From positions 186,001 through 250,000 of the forward strand of contig JASJFT010000020.1 in assembly GCA_030770425.1 (NCBI GenBank): a DNA stretch of 64,000 nt. The letters run 5' to 3'. The notes below the pieces were generated by a model. It made no database searches and was not told where the DNA came from. It worked only from the letters and a program-made list of their open reading frames with translations. Both the position numbers and the translations under genes were made by a program. Shown here piece after piece: positions 11,959-22,180 of this stretch. The DNA comes from Darksidea phi. Its lineage: Eukaryota; Ascomycota; Dothideomycetes; Pleosporales; Lentitheciaceae. How positions within the stretch are numbered: position 1 is the stretch's first letter; the number at the start of each line of letters is the position of its first letter.

Positions 11959-12570
11959 ATGTCCCCTCCATGCCCACCCCTCCCAGCAGAAATCTGGTCT
12001 CAAGTCCTCAGCTACGTCGACAACCGCACACTATGGACCTCCTGCCACCACGTCTCTTCCAGCTTTCGCTTCGAAACAGAGCGAGAAGTCCGCCGCAACC
12101 GCCTATCCTCACTGGAAATCCACTGGGGGGTTACAGCCGTCGCACGACGGCGTTATCGCTCGCCCTATATCTACACCACCTCTATCTCGCATTTCTCTAA
12201 CGACGGAGAGCGTGTGCATTATAAGACGCGCTTTGGATATTTTGATATGAATAACGAAATGGAAGAACTGAGCGGGCTAAAGATTGAGCACTTGCCATGG
12301 AAAAGGGAGGCTTTAGAGGAAAAGTTTAAGAAAGCCGCCGAGTGCAGTAGCGCATATGAAGAGGAGAAACAAAGGGGGCCGTCGGGACTTGCGAGGTTTT
12401 GGGTTACATTAGAGGGGCTCTGTTCTTATGATTTGTTTCCAGGTGTTGAGATCAAGGATGACCTGAGCGAAGTGTCATTTAGATGGATTGAGATGCTGGA
12501 TATGTTGGCCTATGGCGGAGTGGGGTTGCGGGAGCCTATTCACAGAAGCTCTGATTATCTTCTATTATAA
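11959..12570 (+). CDS. F-box-like protein, intact copy
   Basis: A single exon of 203 codons. Residues about 7-45 (LPAEIWSQVLSYVDNRTLWT followed by a CHHVSSSFR segment) match the first helices of an F-box-like domain. Such domains usually bind Skp1 in SCF ubiquitin ligases; whether this short protein does so is inference. The rest is charged and has no leucine-rich or WD repeats, so any substrate-binding part is unrecognised. A broken copy with the same N-terminal pattern follows within 250 bases on the same strand, indicating tandem duplication. The ATG at 11959 (CGACCATG) directly precedes the domain. No signal peptide or membrane segment. Confidence 0.65.
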   Translation: MSPPCPPLPAEIWSQVLSYVDNRTLWTSCHHVSSSFRFETEREVRRNRLSSLEIHWGVTAVARRRYRSPYIYTTSISHFSNDGERVHYKTRFGYFDMNNEMEELSGLKIEHLPWKREALEEKFKKAAECSSAYEEEKQRGPSGLARFWVTLEGLCSYDLFPGVEIKDDLSEVSFRWIEMLDMLAYGGVGLREPIHRSSDYLLL

Positions 12571-12801
12571 AGGGGAGCCCTTGGAGCTTCGATCACTGTT
12601 TTATTTACATAGAATTTTAAAGAGAGAAGTAGAACTGGTGTCTACAAACCCATAGTGGCTTTGATAAGCTCTAACTGAGTTAATCGCTGACATCATCAAG
12701 GCGACTTTCCTCTTCCATTCATCCATAAGTGAGGTTTGCTAGTGCGTGTCTTACGCGCAGGCAATATTACTGTGAGGTTAGTATATACCTTTGCACAAAT
12801 A

Positions 12802-13677
12802 ATGAAGCCTGGCCCTAGGCCCGCTTCAACAGTCACCCTCCCGCCAGAAATCTGGACCCAAATCATTCAGCACACCGACTCCTACACCCTCTGGACAGCA
12901 CCGCGCCACGTCAGCACTGCGCCACGTCAGCACCTTCTTCCATGAAAGTGTACCGTTTTTCGCTCCTCTATCTGCGCTGGTACTTCAACTTCCGTGTTGA
13001 CCCCTCTAGACAGCGCTAGAGTAACTCATTCGCATAAGAGCATTTGGTGCAAGTATAACGTCGACCACTAAAATAGCGGCAAGTATCCTGAGCGCGACGG
13101 TGTGCGGGACGCGATCATGAAAGACTTTAAACTAGATACGCCCAAATATTTTTACTCTCACAGCCGGCGACTGATCTCGCTCGGTACCTCGACACAGGGA
13201 ATGGCCATGCCGGGATTGAACTTCGATTTTGCCTCACGAACACTCATTCGACTAGCGTGACTTTCCTAACTCGTTTCTACGATGAGCAATCCGCGTTCCA
13301 TCATTGCGTCAAAACTCACAGCTTCTCAAAACAATGCCCGCTGAGATCGACTGGCTTGACCGCGTAGTCAAGGAAGAGGATAGGACTCTCCGGTTACTTG
13401 GCGGGCTAGACTACGCCGGCCAGTTATTGCATGTGCTCACCAAAATGGGCAACGAGAATGCCGAGTTTTGGGCCATGGTATTTCCTTGCGTAGGCAAATG
13501 GTTGACCAAAACAGAGTGAGGATTTGGAAGCCTGGTTCAAATGGCCGTTGGTTGATCGCTCCACAGCAGAGGCGGCCTGAGTACGTCATACGGATGTTCA
13601 TGAAGGAGCGTGGTATCAAAAAGGAGTGGGTTGAGGGGGAGTATGGAACCGCGTGGTCATTTGGCAACCTCTATTGA
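12802..13677 (+). pseudogene. Broken tandem copy of the F-box-like gene
   Basis: The frame from 12802 encodes LPPEIWTQIIQHTDSYTLWT then APRHVS, clearly parallel to the start of the intact gene at 11959. It is then disrupted by a 16-base tandem duplication (12903-12934), which shifts the frame and leads to a quick stop. Further fragments in other frames follow, including an open stretch at 13304-13519 (EIDWLDRVVKEEDRTLRLLGG) ending in a stop, then another at 13520-13677. No introns explain the breaks. I infer a non-functional duplicate; how far it extends is uncertain because the distal parts are not alignable by eye to the intact copy. Confidence 0.6.
12903..12934. repeat. 16-base tandem duplication causing a frameshift
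   Basis: GCGCCACGTCAGCACT is followed immediately by GCGCCACGTCAGCACC. The 16-base length is not a multiple of three. Removing one copy would leave HVSTFFHES, in line with HVSSSF of the intact gene. It is therefore a likely inactivating event in the copy. Confidence 0.85.
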
Positions 13678-13898
13678 AAGTATGGAGGTAGTGGATAGCT
13701 TGGTGATCATGCGACCAAGCCACATATAAGGTGTATCCCCTTACGACCTACGCACGGAGTGACAGAACAGAAGCCAAGTCAAGAAACGAATATATACAAT
13801 TTACGCCCTATATACATATCCAAACGAGTGTCGTCTTCATCCCCTCATCTCTTTTCCTTCTCCATCAACTCTGCATCGCACTATCTCACATCGCCTTT

Positions 13899-14486
13899 CT
13901 AAGAAGTTGTCGTGGTCGTAGGGCGCGGTCCACCGACGGGAGGCGTAGGGCGCGGTCCACCGACGGGAGGCGTAGGGCGCGGTCCACCGACGGGGGGCGT
14001 AGGGCGCGGGCCGCCAACGGGAGGAGTCGGACGCGGGCCACCGGGAAAGCCGCCAGTGGGCCTGGGAACACCGCTTGGGAAGCCTGGGAAGCCGCCAGTG
14101 GGCCTGGGAACGCCGCTTGGGAAGCCTGGGAAGCCGCCGGTTGGCCTGGGCACACCGCTTGGCAGACCTGGCATGCCAGGCATGGAGGGAAGGGGAGGGA
14201 GTGAAGGAAGTGGAGGGAGGGAAGGAAGGGGAGGGAGGGAGGGAAGGACAGGTGGGGTTGGGCGGGCAGTTGGGGTTGGCACGGCTGTGGGAAGGTCAGG
14301 TTTCTGTCGAGACGTCTGGTGGATGGAAAGAGGAGAAGAACGTACTGGTAGGAGTGCCCGAGGGTAGCTGAGGCTCAGCGATGGGGGCGGCGATGGCGCT
14401 TCGGCATGTTAGTCTAGACGTTCAGTGTAAGCTTAGGGTGGAGAGCTATACCCAGCGGCGAGGAGTGCGATGAGGGAGAACTTCAT
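13899..14486 (-). CDS. Secreted proline-rich tandem-repeat protein
   Basis: Three exons (14452-14486, 14346-14398, 13899-14284) sum to 157 residues exactly. The first two exons give a signal peptide, MKFSLIALLAAGAIAAPIA, and a short linker. The large exon is almost entirely repeats: four PSLPPL-type units, three GFPSGVPRPTG-type units, then five GGPRPTPPV-type units, ending in a threonine run. Both introns have clean GT-AG ends, the first with a CTAAC branch site. The protein should enter the secretory pathway and be extended and Pro/Gly/Thr-rich, suiting a cell-wall, hydroxyproline-like or effector role; none is proven. The DNA is a purine/GC-rich minisatellite, so repeat number probably varies between strains. 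Plus-strand frames over the same bases are shadows. Confidence 0.8.
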
Positions 14487-16163
14487 CTTGCGTGATAAAC
14501 TCGAAGAGCGAAGGTGTTCTGGAGAGAAGTGATAGCCTGTGTTATCGAGGTGAGGGCTTGATCCTTCAACTCGCCCTCGACCCTCCCTTTATACTTGAAC
14601 AGTATTTCGTTCACTGCTAGTCTAGATTTTCACTAACGTCATGTGCAATATGGCGGTCTATGGAACATCGTTTCATTACTGCACCTCGTAAATGAGGCTC
14701 AATATGCTCTGTAGTATCTAGCTGGCCACACCCGTCCTAACAGATGTCGGCACGCTGAATTGAGTGGCCGCAAATTTCCGAAGCAATGCTGGCATCGTCC
14801 GCGGGGAAGCGACTACCTTCCTTGACCTGGCTGCAGGTAATATGGCGGCGAAAGTATGCCCGATACTTTTTCTTTGAAGTAATATCTCTGATGCCGATTA
14901 ATGGCTTTTTGGATCGAGTAGGGGAAGCTTGCATGCGGTGTACTGTGCATAAGCGAATCATATTGATTTAAGGGTCCCCCCGGAGCGGGTGAGTGACGTC
15001 GATCCTATATGCAGGCCGTTTCTTCTATGGTATTCTACGGTAATGTGCATGGTGGAATAGCCGACAACCTAGCATGTCCGACACGGGGGGGCAGAAATCT
15101 AGAGCATCAGTGGCGCGATAACTTTGCTGTTGCGGTCCGATTAAGCCTTTGCTTTATGTTTGTTCCTCTTGCTGTCGCAGCAGTCCGAGGCAAGTTGCCC
15201 GTAATTTCTTGGCACTAACCGGATATTGTGAGCGGCGGGAAGCGAGACGGCGGATATCGAAGATGGTTGTGATGTAAGATGAACGAAATGTCAAGCAGCC
15301 CTACTCATCACAGAGGCGCCTTCAACATTCTGCCTTCCAACATTCGTCGATAAGACGTTGAGCTACAGTGAGAGAAGGTATGAGAGCAAAAACGCGGGGT
15401 ATAGTACGGAGAAGCGTGGCGACACATTAATTATGCCGAAAACTGGGGTTTGCATAAAGTCATGCTGGGGATGTTTCTGATCTGCGCTCGTCCAAATTAG
15501 CTGGTTACACAACTTGATGCTTTCTTCCGATGGCAAATAGAAAAGCCCCCCTTACTGAACCAGCCGGATATAGATTGAGTAGGGGGCGTGATTCGCTGGC
15601 GCTGTAAATGTTCCTGAATTCTGCCGCCCCGCATTTTGACAGTTGGCGTAGGTTCAGTCCTGCGTGGAAATGTCGATGTAGGCCTGCCTGCTGCCATATT
15701 GCGTGGTTTCGACTAATGCAATCTACGGTTTCTGTTGGGCGCCATTGTAGAGAAGTAATTAAGAGCATCCTGTGTGACTGGGGCAACTTTGCGATTAACG
15801 GAGTCGGCAGTCTTCGAGCTCAACCTACTTGGCTTGAGTAATGTGCTCGCCTAACGGAAACACTTGCTGCAGGTCTTGCGCGGACATGGTGAAGTGCAGA
15901 CATTGCACCCCAGCATGTTGGTGACTCGCACAGAAACGAGTTGAGGCTGACGACGTGATCCAGCATTGGACCAATGTGCAACTATAGAAGAAAAGATTTA
16001 GTAACATGGGAGGACTGAGGGCGTGTCATACGGGGCGCCAACTGTGTATCTTGTGTAACATTTTGCATTTCCTGTTTGTCCGCATCCAATGTCAGCCGTG
16101 AATCATACTTCATGTGCTTGCTCCGGGTAATGCACTGGAACCCGCCGCTTCACTGCTGTTCGG
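14487..16163. other. Intergenic, no gene seen
   Basis: 1.7 kb with only short frames (under 95 codons) and no recognisable domain on either strand. The first 150 bases would hold the promoter of the secreted repeat protein. Confidence 0.45.
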
Positions 16164-18006
16164 CTAATATACCTCACTCAGTGACTTCCTATCTGCCTCT
16201 TTCATTTTTTCGATGTCCTCCTTACTGACCTTGCCATCTAAAGCCTTGGATTCCTCGTCGCCGTCGTCCCTCTCGCCCTCGCTATTCTCCACGATCATGT
16301 CACCCTTGAGAGCCTCCCTGAGAATCGGTGTATTTTCACCGCCCTCCAGGGTTGTCGGCGAGCTGGTCATGGGCACAGGTACGTCGCTCAATTCATCACC
16401 ATCGCCTAAAGTATCCGCTCGGGCACCGAGGCCCATACCGGATTGTTCCATCCATCCTTTCTCGGTGTGTTTGCGAGCTGCCTTGCGTTCTTTGCTTTGT
16501 TGCCTTGCCTTGGAGTTCGCTCGTACCCTGGTTTTTCCGGGTGAGTTGTGGTGGTGTTGATGAAGATGGTGCATACCCGGAAAGTAGTCCGAGTCGTCGG
16601 AGAAGCCTTCGCTTATAATACTTTCGCTTGGGCCTCGAGGGTGAAGGTGTCGCATGATTGCAGCTGTCCTAGGAGCTGGGTGTTGATGGTTCCGGGGTAC
16701 CGCTGTAGCTGTCTCTTGTTCTTTGCTTGCTGCTGCTCCCCCGCTGGATTCCGAGGAAGCATCGTCCGACGCATCGTTAGGCGACGCAGGCGTCAGGGGT
16801 GGTGCAGGAATAGGCGCAGACTTGTTGCTGAATTTGCGGGCCGGCTTTGAGGGAACGGGCTCTTTGATAGTAGGCGTGTGCTCCGCTTCCTGTGATGCAA
16901 TGGGGTGATCATCTTTTTCACCGTCTACCTGTGCGGGAGGGAGAGGAGGCATAGAGGATTGGTTACCCAAAAAATCGGCAGTGTTCTTGCGCATGACCCT
17001 CCGTGGATAGCTCATTTTATCGTGGTTGCAGCCATTTACACAACCTCCCCAGCGACGCGCTGGGATCGTGGGGGAGGAGGTCGATACAGCCGATGTTGGC
17101 GTCATCCTGATCTGAGTAGGCGTGGCCCCATTGGTAGAACCGGTCGTTACTGCGCGCTTTCTAAGATCGGACCATGTCCGAAGTTCATTCTGTAGGATGT
17201 ACTTTCCATTGGTGGGGCTCTGCTTCATGGTGATGAACTCGCAGTGGTTGACATTGCGCAGATCCTCGAAGTATTCGACAGACCAGTGATACCTGCATGC
17301 GTTAGTCGATGTGAACATGACAGTCCCTCTATGATGCCACCTACCACTTCATGAGAAAAACTCTCGACATCATGCCATGGGTGACCAGCACGCAGACACT
17401 CGGGAAGTCAGGGTCTCCGAATTGTCGCCACAAGCTCTCATTGAAGCCACTGACGCGATCGTAGGCATCTGCAGCGCTTTCTCCATTAGGAATGCGGTAG
17501 AAGAAGTGGCCGTAGTCAGCTCGCTCCTGCCACATTCTCTCCATTTCGGCCGAACATGGTTGAAAGTTGCCAAAGTCCTGTTCTCGTAGCCGTGGCTCCT
17601 CGTACACGGTTATCTTATGCCGTGGGAAGGGCGAAGGCGTGGGGTCGTCCGAGGTGAGGGTGCGCAGGATACCCTCAGTGGTCTCGCGAGTACGGCGGTA
17701 GGGCGAGGTGAAGAACTGGAGAGTGTCGTCGGGTTTGAGCAGTGAGCGGAGCTGCCGTCCTGCTTCCTCTGCCTGTTCGCGGGTAACGCTTCAGTTATTT
17801 GTCCGACTCGTGTTAGGCTGAAGACGTACCTGAGTCCAGCCGTGGCTTGTTAGTTTGACTCGGTGGTCAGGGATGTACTGATGAATGTCGCGGTTCTTGT
17901 TCCCTTCGGACTGGGCATGCCGGACCAGAATGATCATCTTTTATCAGATTAGTAACGCTCTGGGGCAAGCCGTCTATAAGGGCCCACTCACCCGAGGTTT
18001 GCCCAT
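16164..18006 (-). CDS. Det1-like histidine phosphatase with long disordered tail
   Basis: A member of the histidine phosphatase (phosphoglycerate mutase-like) superfamily, close to yeast DET1/YDR051C, an acid phosphatase linked to sterol transport. Four exons (17992-18006, 17830-17937, 17345-17772, 16164-17292) sum to 559 residues. The tiny first exon encodes MGKPR, joining MIILVRHAQSEGNKNR. Visible residues are the phospho-acceptor R11-H12 (RHA rather than the usual RHG), the SPYRRTRET arginine loop near residue 64, the REQDFGNFQ signature near 104, GES near 138 and the second histidine H173 in VTHGMMSRVFLMKW. The catalytic domain ends near residue 240. About 300 further residues are low-complexity and acidic/proline-rich, with a histidine run (HHLHQHHHN), an unusual extension compared with yeast. 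Divergent from the PRKRIP1-like gene. Confidence 0.9.
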
Positions 18007-18421
18007 GATGGGTGTTTGCAGATGTGTCTGTGAGTGGTACTATGAATGTGTACTTCGAAGTGGCTGCTAAGCTGGTGACGGTGATACCTGGCGGGCGTCT
18101 GAAAATCTTGTACGCGTGCGGAACGAAGTGTGAAAGTGGTGTTTCATCGTCTTGCGCCAGCGGAGGGCGACTTTTGGTGCGCAAGAGGTTGTTGTGCCCC
18201 GCCGTATCGCTTGCTGGTCTATCAAAATTTGATGGCCCAAGCTCAGCGGCCAAACATTCGCATCATGCGCAAACATTCACTCACACCACCATCCTTCACT
18301 CTCGGTCTCTAGTAAGCTCCTACCGAGCTTAAGGCCCCTACGTTAGCCGCAGAGCACGCCGCAGCCTCCACCATCCTAGACAGAAACCGTAAGCCACGCC
18401 TACTACACCACCTCGCCCGCC
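18007..18421. promoter_or_regulatory. Divergent promoter, phosphatase / PRKRIP1-like
   Basis: 415 bases separate the two start codons, so both promoters share this short space. This predicts linked expression but no specific element was identified. Confidence 0.5.
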
Positions 18422-19048
18422 ATGTCGGAGCCTATCCCCGAGTCCATCCCCACCTCCGCAGACCCCCGCTCAAAGCGACCCATCAAGAAGCGGGCCCTTA
18501 CGCCGCGCGGGGGACATGCCGCGGAAGTTGAGGCCCTCTTTGCGAAACCTGACCGCGATATCCACATACCCGGCGCTGATGCTAAGAAGGGCCTTGCACC
18601 GCCGCCAGAAATTGTCGCCAATGTAACAGGCTCTAGTGCGGGCGCGGGTAGCGGCGAGTTCCATGTGTACAAGGCGAGCCGACGGCGCGAGTATGAGCGC
18701 TTGCGACTCATGGACGAGGAAGTGAAGAAGGAAGAGGACGAAAAGACATTCCGGGAGCGGAAAGCGGAGCAAGAGAGAAAGGATCGCGAAAAGACGGAGA
18801 AGAACAGACAAAGGAGGGAGAAGCAAAGGGCACGGAAGGCGAAACAGAAGAAGGGACAGAAAGGCAGCAGTGGAGGCAGCGACAAGGAACGCACACCAGC
18901 TCCAGATGACGAAAAGGCAAAGAAGAAGCTAGCGCCAAATGCAAACATGCCAAAGGTTGCCGGGGACGAGGATGACCAAGTGCTCAACGGCGGTGGAGAG
19001 GTGAAGAATGCCGAAGAGATTGGGCTGATCATCGAGGACGACGATTAA
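18422..19048 (+). CDS. PRKRIP1-like (DUF1168) splicing-associated protein
   Basis: A single exon of 208 codons. The diagnostic block GSSAGAGSGEFHVYKASRRR, near residues 70-89, is almost identical to human PRKRIP1, which binds double-stranded RNA and sits in the spliceosome. It is preceded by PPPEIVANVTG and followed by a long charged helix (about residues 90-150) rich in KEER-type heptads, likely the coiled coil/RNA-binding helix. An acidic tail ends IIEDDD. The start at 18422 is just after CCCGCC and is the only sensible ATG. Nuclear location is inferred from the family and basic patches such as KRPIKKRALTPR. Confidence 0.93.
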   Translation: MSEPIPESIPTSADPRSKRPIKKRALTPRGGHAAEVEALFAKPDRDIHIPGADAKKGLAPPPEIVANVTGSSAGAGSGEFHVYKASRRREYERLRLMDEEVKKEEDEKTFRERKAEQERKDREKTEKNRQRREKQRARKAKQKKGQKGSSGGSDKERTPAPDDEKAKKKLAPNANMPKVAGDEDDQVLNGGGEVKNAEEIGLIIEDDD

Positions 19049-19340
19049 GCCGGGGAGCGATTGATTCAGTTCTTCGGAGCAATACATCTATTTTTTGATA
19101 CCCACAAGCGCGGCGGGGATACGCCGAGACACATTTTTCTAGGATGTTGTTAGCCAAAGAAGGTATCCTCGTGGCTTTCCAGTCATCTCAAGCTCTAGCT
19201 GACACCGCAAGCATGTCGCACGTTCGAACAAATGCAAATCCTTATGTGCTAACAATATTCTCTACTATGAACACTCTATTGTCATCAACTCTGTTCTGCA
19301 CCATCTTCGCCGGACTAAGTCTCAGGTTGAAGCTAGTCAG

Positions 19341-20060
19341 ATGTATTATCCAATATGGAGGAAAGTGTCAGGGCTCAGTACCCTTCTTGAATTGAAGGGG
19401 AAGCTAAACAGGTCCATACCATGCAATTCCGCCAGCTCGGAGGCCGGCACTACCGGTAAGCCACCGGCCGACCCCCGTATAATTTTTCGGGCGAATAACT
19501 TTCAGTCTTCAACATGGTCCCCTTCCGACGAACACTCACTCAAGGTCTGCAGCAATTGCACGCGATACCATGAGCAATTTCGCGATTTGATCTTATGGGC
19601 AGACTGTGTTTTGCGCATGAAGATGCCTACAACCGAACCTTTGCGCAGTAGTGCAGCTGATTTGGACAACCTACCGAAGGCCCTCATTATCGAAGACCTC
19701 ACACATTCATGGCATTTCCTAAGAGAAGCTACCTTCCGCTGGAAGCAAAATGTGCTAATTGTTCTTACTGGTTCCAACAGCACAAACATTGGTTTACCAC
19801 TTACCCTAGATACTCTTGACCCGTTGCTCTGCCGGTCGCGAGAGCGGACGTCATCGGCCTGGACGTTGTACGTGTTCCGCTCTCAACAGCCGTGCAATTC
19901 ATTACCTACTTGGAGACCCAGATTCAGGGCCAAGAAAAAGCAGATGCCTAGCTTGTCGACAAGAATCTTTGTCATCACGCTTACCCTGAGGATACGCTCG
20001 CAACGTCTGCTCTAGCCCAGATACATGGGCTCAAGCTATGTACACAGTGGCAGAGAAAAA
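19341..20060 (+). pseudogene. Unrecognised, probably decayed, reading frame
   Basis: A 224-codon frame (19341-20015) includes protein-like stretches such as KVCSNCTRYHEQFRDLILWA and a PKALIIEDLTHSWHFL segment. From about 19850 the plausible coding signal moves to another frame (ADVIGLDVVRVPLSTAVQFI, then an in-frame TAG, then LVDKNLCHHAYPEDTLA). This frame switch without an intron suggests a broken gene rather than an intact one. No domain is recognised. It could also be chance open frame. Confidence 0.3.
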
Positions 20061-20347
20061 CGACTATGACAGCATGGAGCATACGCGAGAGTTTGTTTTG
20101 CGCGTTGAGCTGCCACGCGCCTCGAGCATAGCTAACTGCAACATCACTGCATCAATTCAAGAATAATATCATGAAGTTCTTATGACTATATTACTGTTGC
20201 GCAACACATTTCCCGCTTACTGCCGCGCTAATCCGATGATTACACCAATCCAAAAGTAACAAAACATGCCCAGTCACTACAATTCAGTATAATTCCAAGC
20301 AAATCACTATGCATACCACCGCACGTTCTAGTTCTCTCCGTAAGAAT

Positions 20348-21259
20348 TTAGCCAAAAACAAGCGCCCTCACCTCAATACTCTCACGACCAATAGCGCCAT
20401 CCGGCGTCCTAGGATCAACGAAAGCAGAATGAGGAACACGTCCCCACTGTCCCACCGTCTCATCGCTATCAAAGCACTTCAACAGAAGACGATCCTCATT
20501 CTTCATGCCAGACCAATAGTACCACTTCTGCTTAGGATTGTACCGTACGGCCGCCGTCTCGCCGTTGCGGTCGGGATATCGGTGCTCCACAGGAACGAGG
20601 TCCTCGTCGCGGACAAACGCGCTATCAGCAACGGCGAGCGGATGCGCCATTACGGGGCCATTCAATGGTCGCCATACATTGACGATGCGGTAGCGCCCTC
20701 GGAGGAGTGTATCGGCTTCCTCGGGGAGGTGGTGGCGCACGCGCGCTGCAGCGGACGAGGGCGTTTGGTCGATGTGGACGCGGACGACTGGTGCGCGGGA
20801 GGCGTTGGGATCTGAACGTCTGATGGTGTGGTCAAAGAGGACCACGCGGTTCGCGCCGGGGAGGGTTTCAAGCAGGAGTTTTTCGACTTCCGGGTAGTAT
20901 GTGCTCTTGATCTTCGCGTCGTCTTTGAACTCATACTCTGCGGACGGCACGTTTTGAATCGTGTCGAAAGCGTTGTTGTCCAAGTTGAACTTGTGCTCTT
21001 GGCCCCTCAAGTCGTCGATTACGACATCTTCCCATGCTTCGCCAAAGTTCCTTTGAGGCACGCCCGGGGGCGGCTCGACGTAGTTGTGGGGCTTTGAGCC
21101 ATCCTCCGGCGGTTTGTAGAAGGAAAGGGAGGCAGTCACGGGACCCCGTGGAATCGGAAGGCCCTGAAAGTTTACATCTTCTGAGCTCTTTGTGGAGAGA
21201 TCAAGCGCGGCTCTGGAGAGCTGGTGGGCGGGAGTTGGGAGTGGAGCCGCGGTCGTCAT
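20348..21259 (-). CDS. AsaB/CmcJ-like hydroxylase/desaturase
   Basis: A 303-residue single-exon member of the CmcJ / AsaB / GA4-desaturase-like family. These enzymes are found in fungal secondary-metabolite clusters and are thought to hydroxylate or desaturate small molecules, probably as Fe(II)-type oxygenases. Family marks seen are the start block LSFYKPPEDGS (residue 46 on), FDHTIRR near 142, VRVHIDQT near 159 with a candidate metal-binding HxD at 162-164, the RYRIVNVWRPL block near 189 and HPLAVADS near 206, then WYYWSGMKNEDRLLLKCFDS. The length is typical and no break is seen. It is divergent from a short-chain dehydrogenase at 22181, a pairing often seen in small pathways. The substrate cannot be told from sequence. 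Confidence 0.88.
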   Translation of the reverse strand: MTTAAPLPTPAHQLSRAALDLSTKSSEDVNFQGLPIPRGPVTASLSFYKPPEDGSKPHNYVEPPPGVPQRNFGEAWEDVVIDDLRGQEHKFNLDNNAFDTIQNVPSAEYEFKDDAKIKSTYYPEVEKLLLETLPGANRVVLFDHTIRRSDPNASRAPVVRVHIDQTPSSAAARVRHHLPEEADTLLRGRYRIVNVWRPLNGPVMAHPLAVADSAFVRDEDLVPVEHRYPDRNGETAAVRYNPKQKWYYWSGMKNEDRLLLKCFDSDETVGQWGRVPHSAFVDPRTPDGAIGRESIEVRALVFG

Positions 21260-22180
21260 GGCTCGAGATTCGGACGGGTCAACAGGTGTCGGCTAGTAGT
21301 GAACCGCGGAAATATAGTGGAAGGTAGCTGGAGCACAAGTAGATACTATGCTGAATTGTATGGTGAGTTGCTTGAGTTCTGGTGGAGACGTTCAGTGTGG
21401 TCGTTCCAGCGAGCATATATACCCCAAAGATTAGAAATCTAGGGTTTCAGACCTCTTCCTGAGATGGATCAGTGTATCGTTCGTTCATGCTGCGATGCAC
21501 CCCTCATTCGCAAAGGGCGTGGCAATGATGCCATCGCGCTATTCCCGAGGTTGGTAATGCATGTTGGCCAATCATGTTCGTTTACCGACTGGCTGACAAA
21601 CAGTCATATTGTGTAATAGATGTAGATCAGACTCGGATTACTGAAGGGCGTGTACGGTTCTTGTTTATTGGATATGATGGGCTTTTCGGGGGTGTCAGAA
21701 GGTTGTGGCCATTCGCTGAAACTAAATTGGTTCGCACCTTAGCCGGCAATAGTTCGGAACTCGGATATCGTCACACCTCACAGCTGTCTCTCTATGCACA
21801 CGTCAATATCTTGCCAAACACGCAATAACATTCGTTCTAGTAGCAGAATATGCGCTCGGACACTATGTGCGAGCCTAGAGATGCAACTGACGTTAGGAAG
21901 CTCGCCCCGACTTACGAATCGTACAAACCATAACGCAGACGATTCAACGACATGCACGCTGAGCTTCGAGGGTACAAGAGCAAGAGAAAAGGAGCTCGAT
22001 AATGATTGGTAACCTAAGCTTCATACAAATTTGAATCTATCAGCCTCTAGCCGGAATACATCGTCACCGCGGACCCTCCCTCATCCTTCGCTCACGACGA
22101 CGTCATGATGTTGACACCTTCGAACAGCACTTCGCGCTCCCTTTTAACATTGGCTGCTATCCTGATTCCCCCTCCTCTCA
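21260..22180. promoter_or_regulatory. Divergent intergenic region, oxygenase / dehydrogenase
   Basis: 920 bases between two divergent starts. Both promoters must lie here but no operator or transcription-factor site could be fixed by eye. Short frames in between have no domain content. Confidence 0.4.

Noticed and set aside
13912..14367. Long glycine/proline-rich plus-strand frame (151 codons)
   Set aside because: It is the antisense reading of the secreted proline-rich repeat gene, which alone has a signal peptide and clean introns.
18403..19032. 209-codon minus-strand frame rich in Ser/Phe/Leu
   Set aside because: Antisense shadow of the PRKRIP1-like gene; low-complexity composition follows from the Lys/Glu-rich sense strand.
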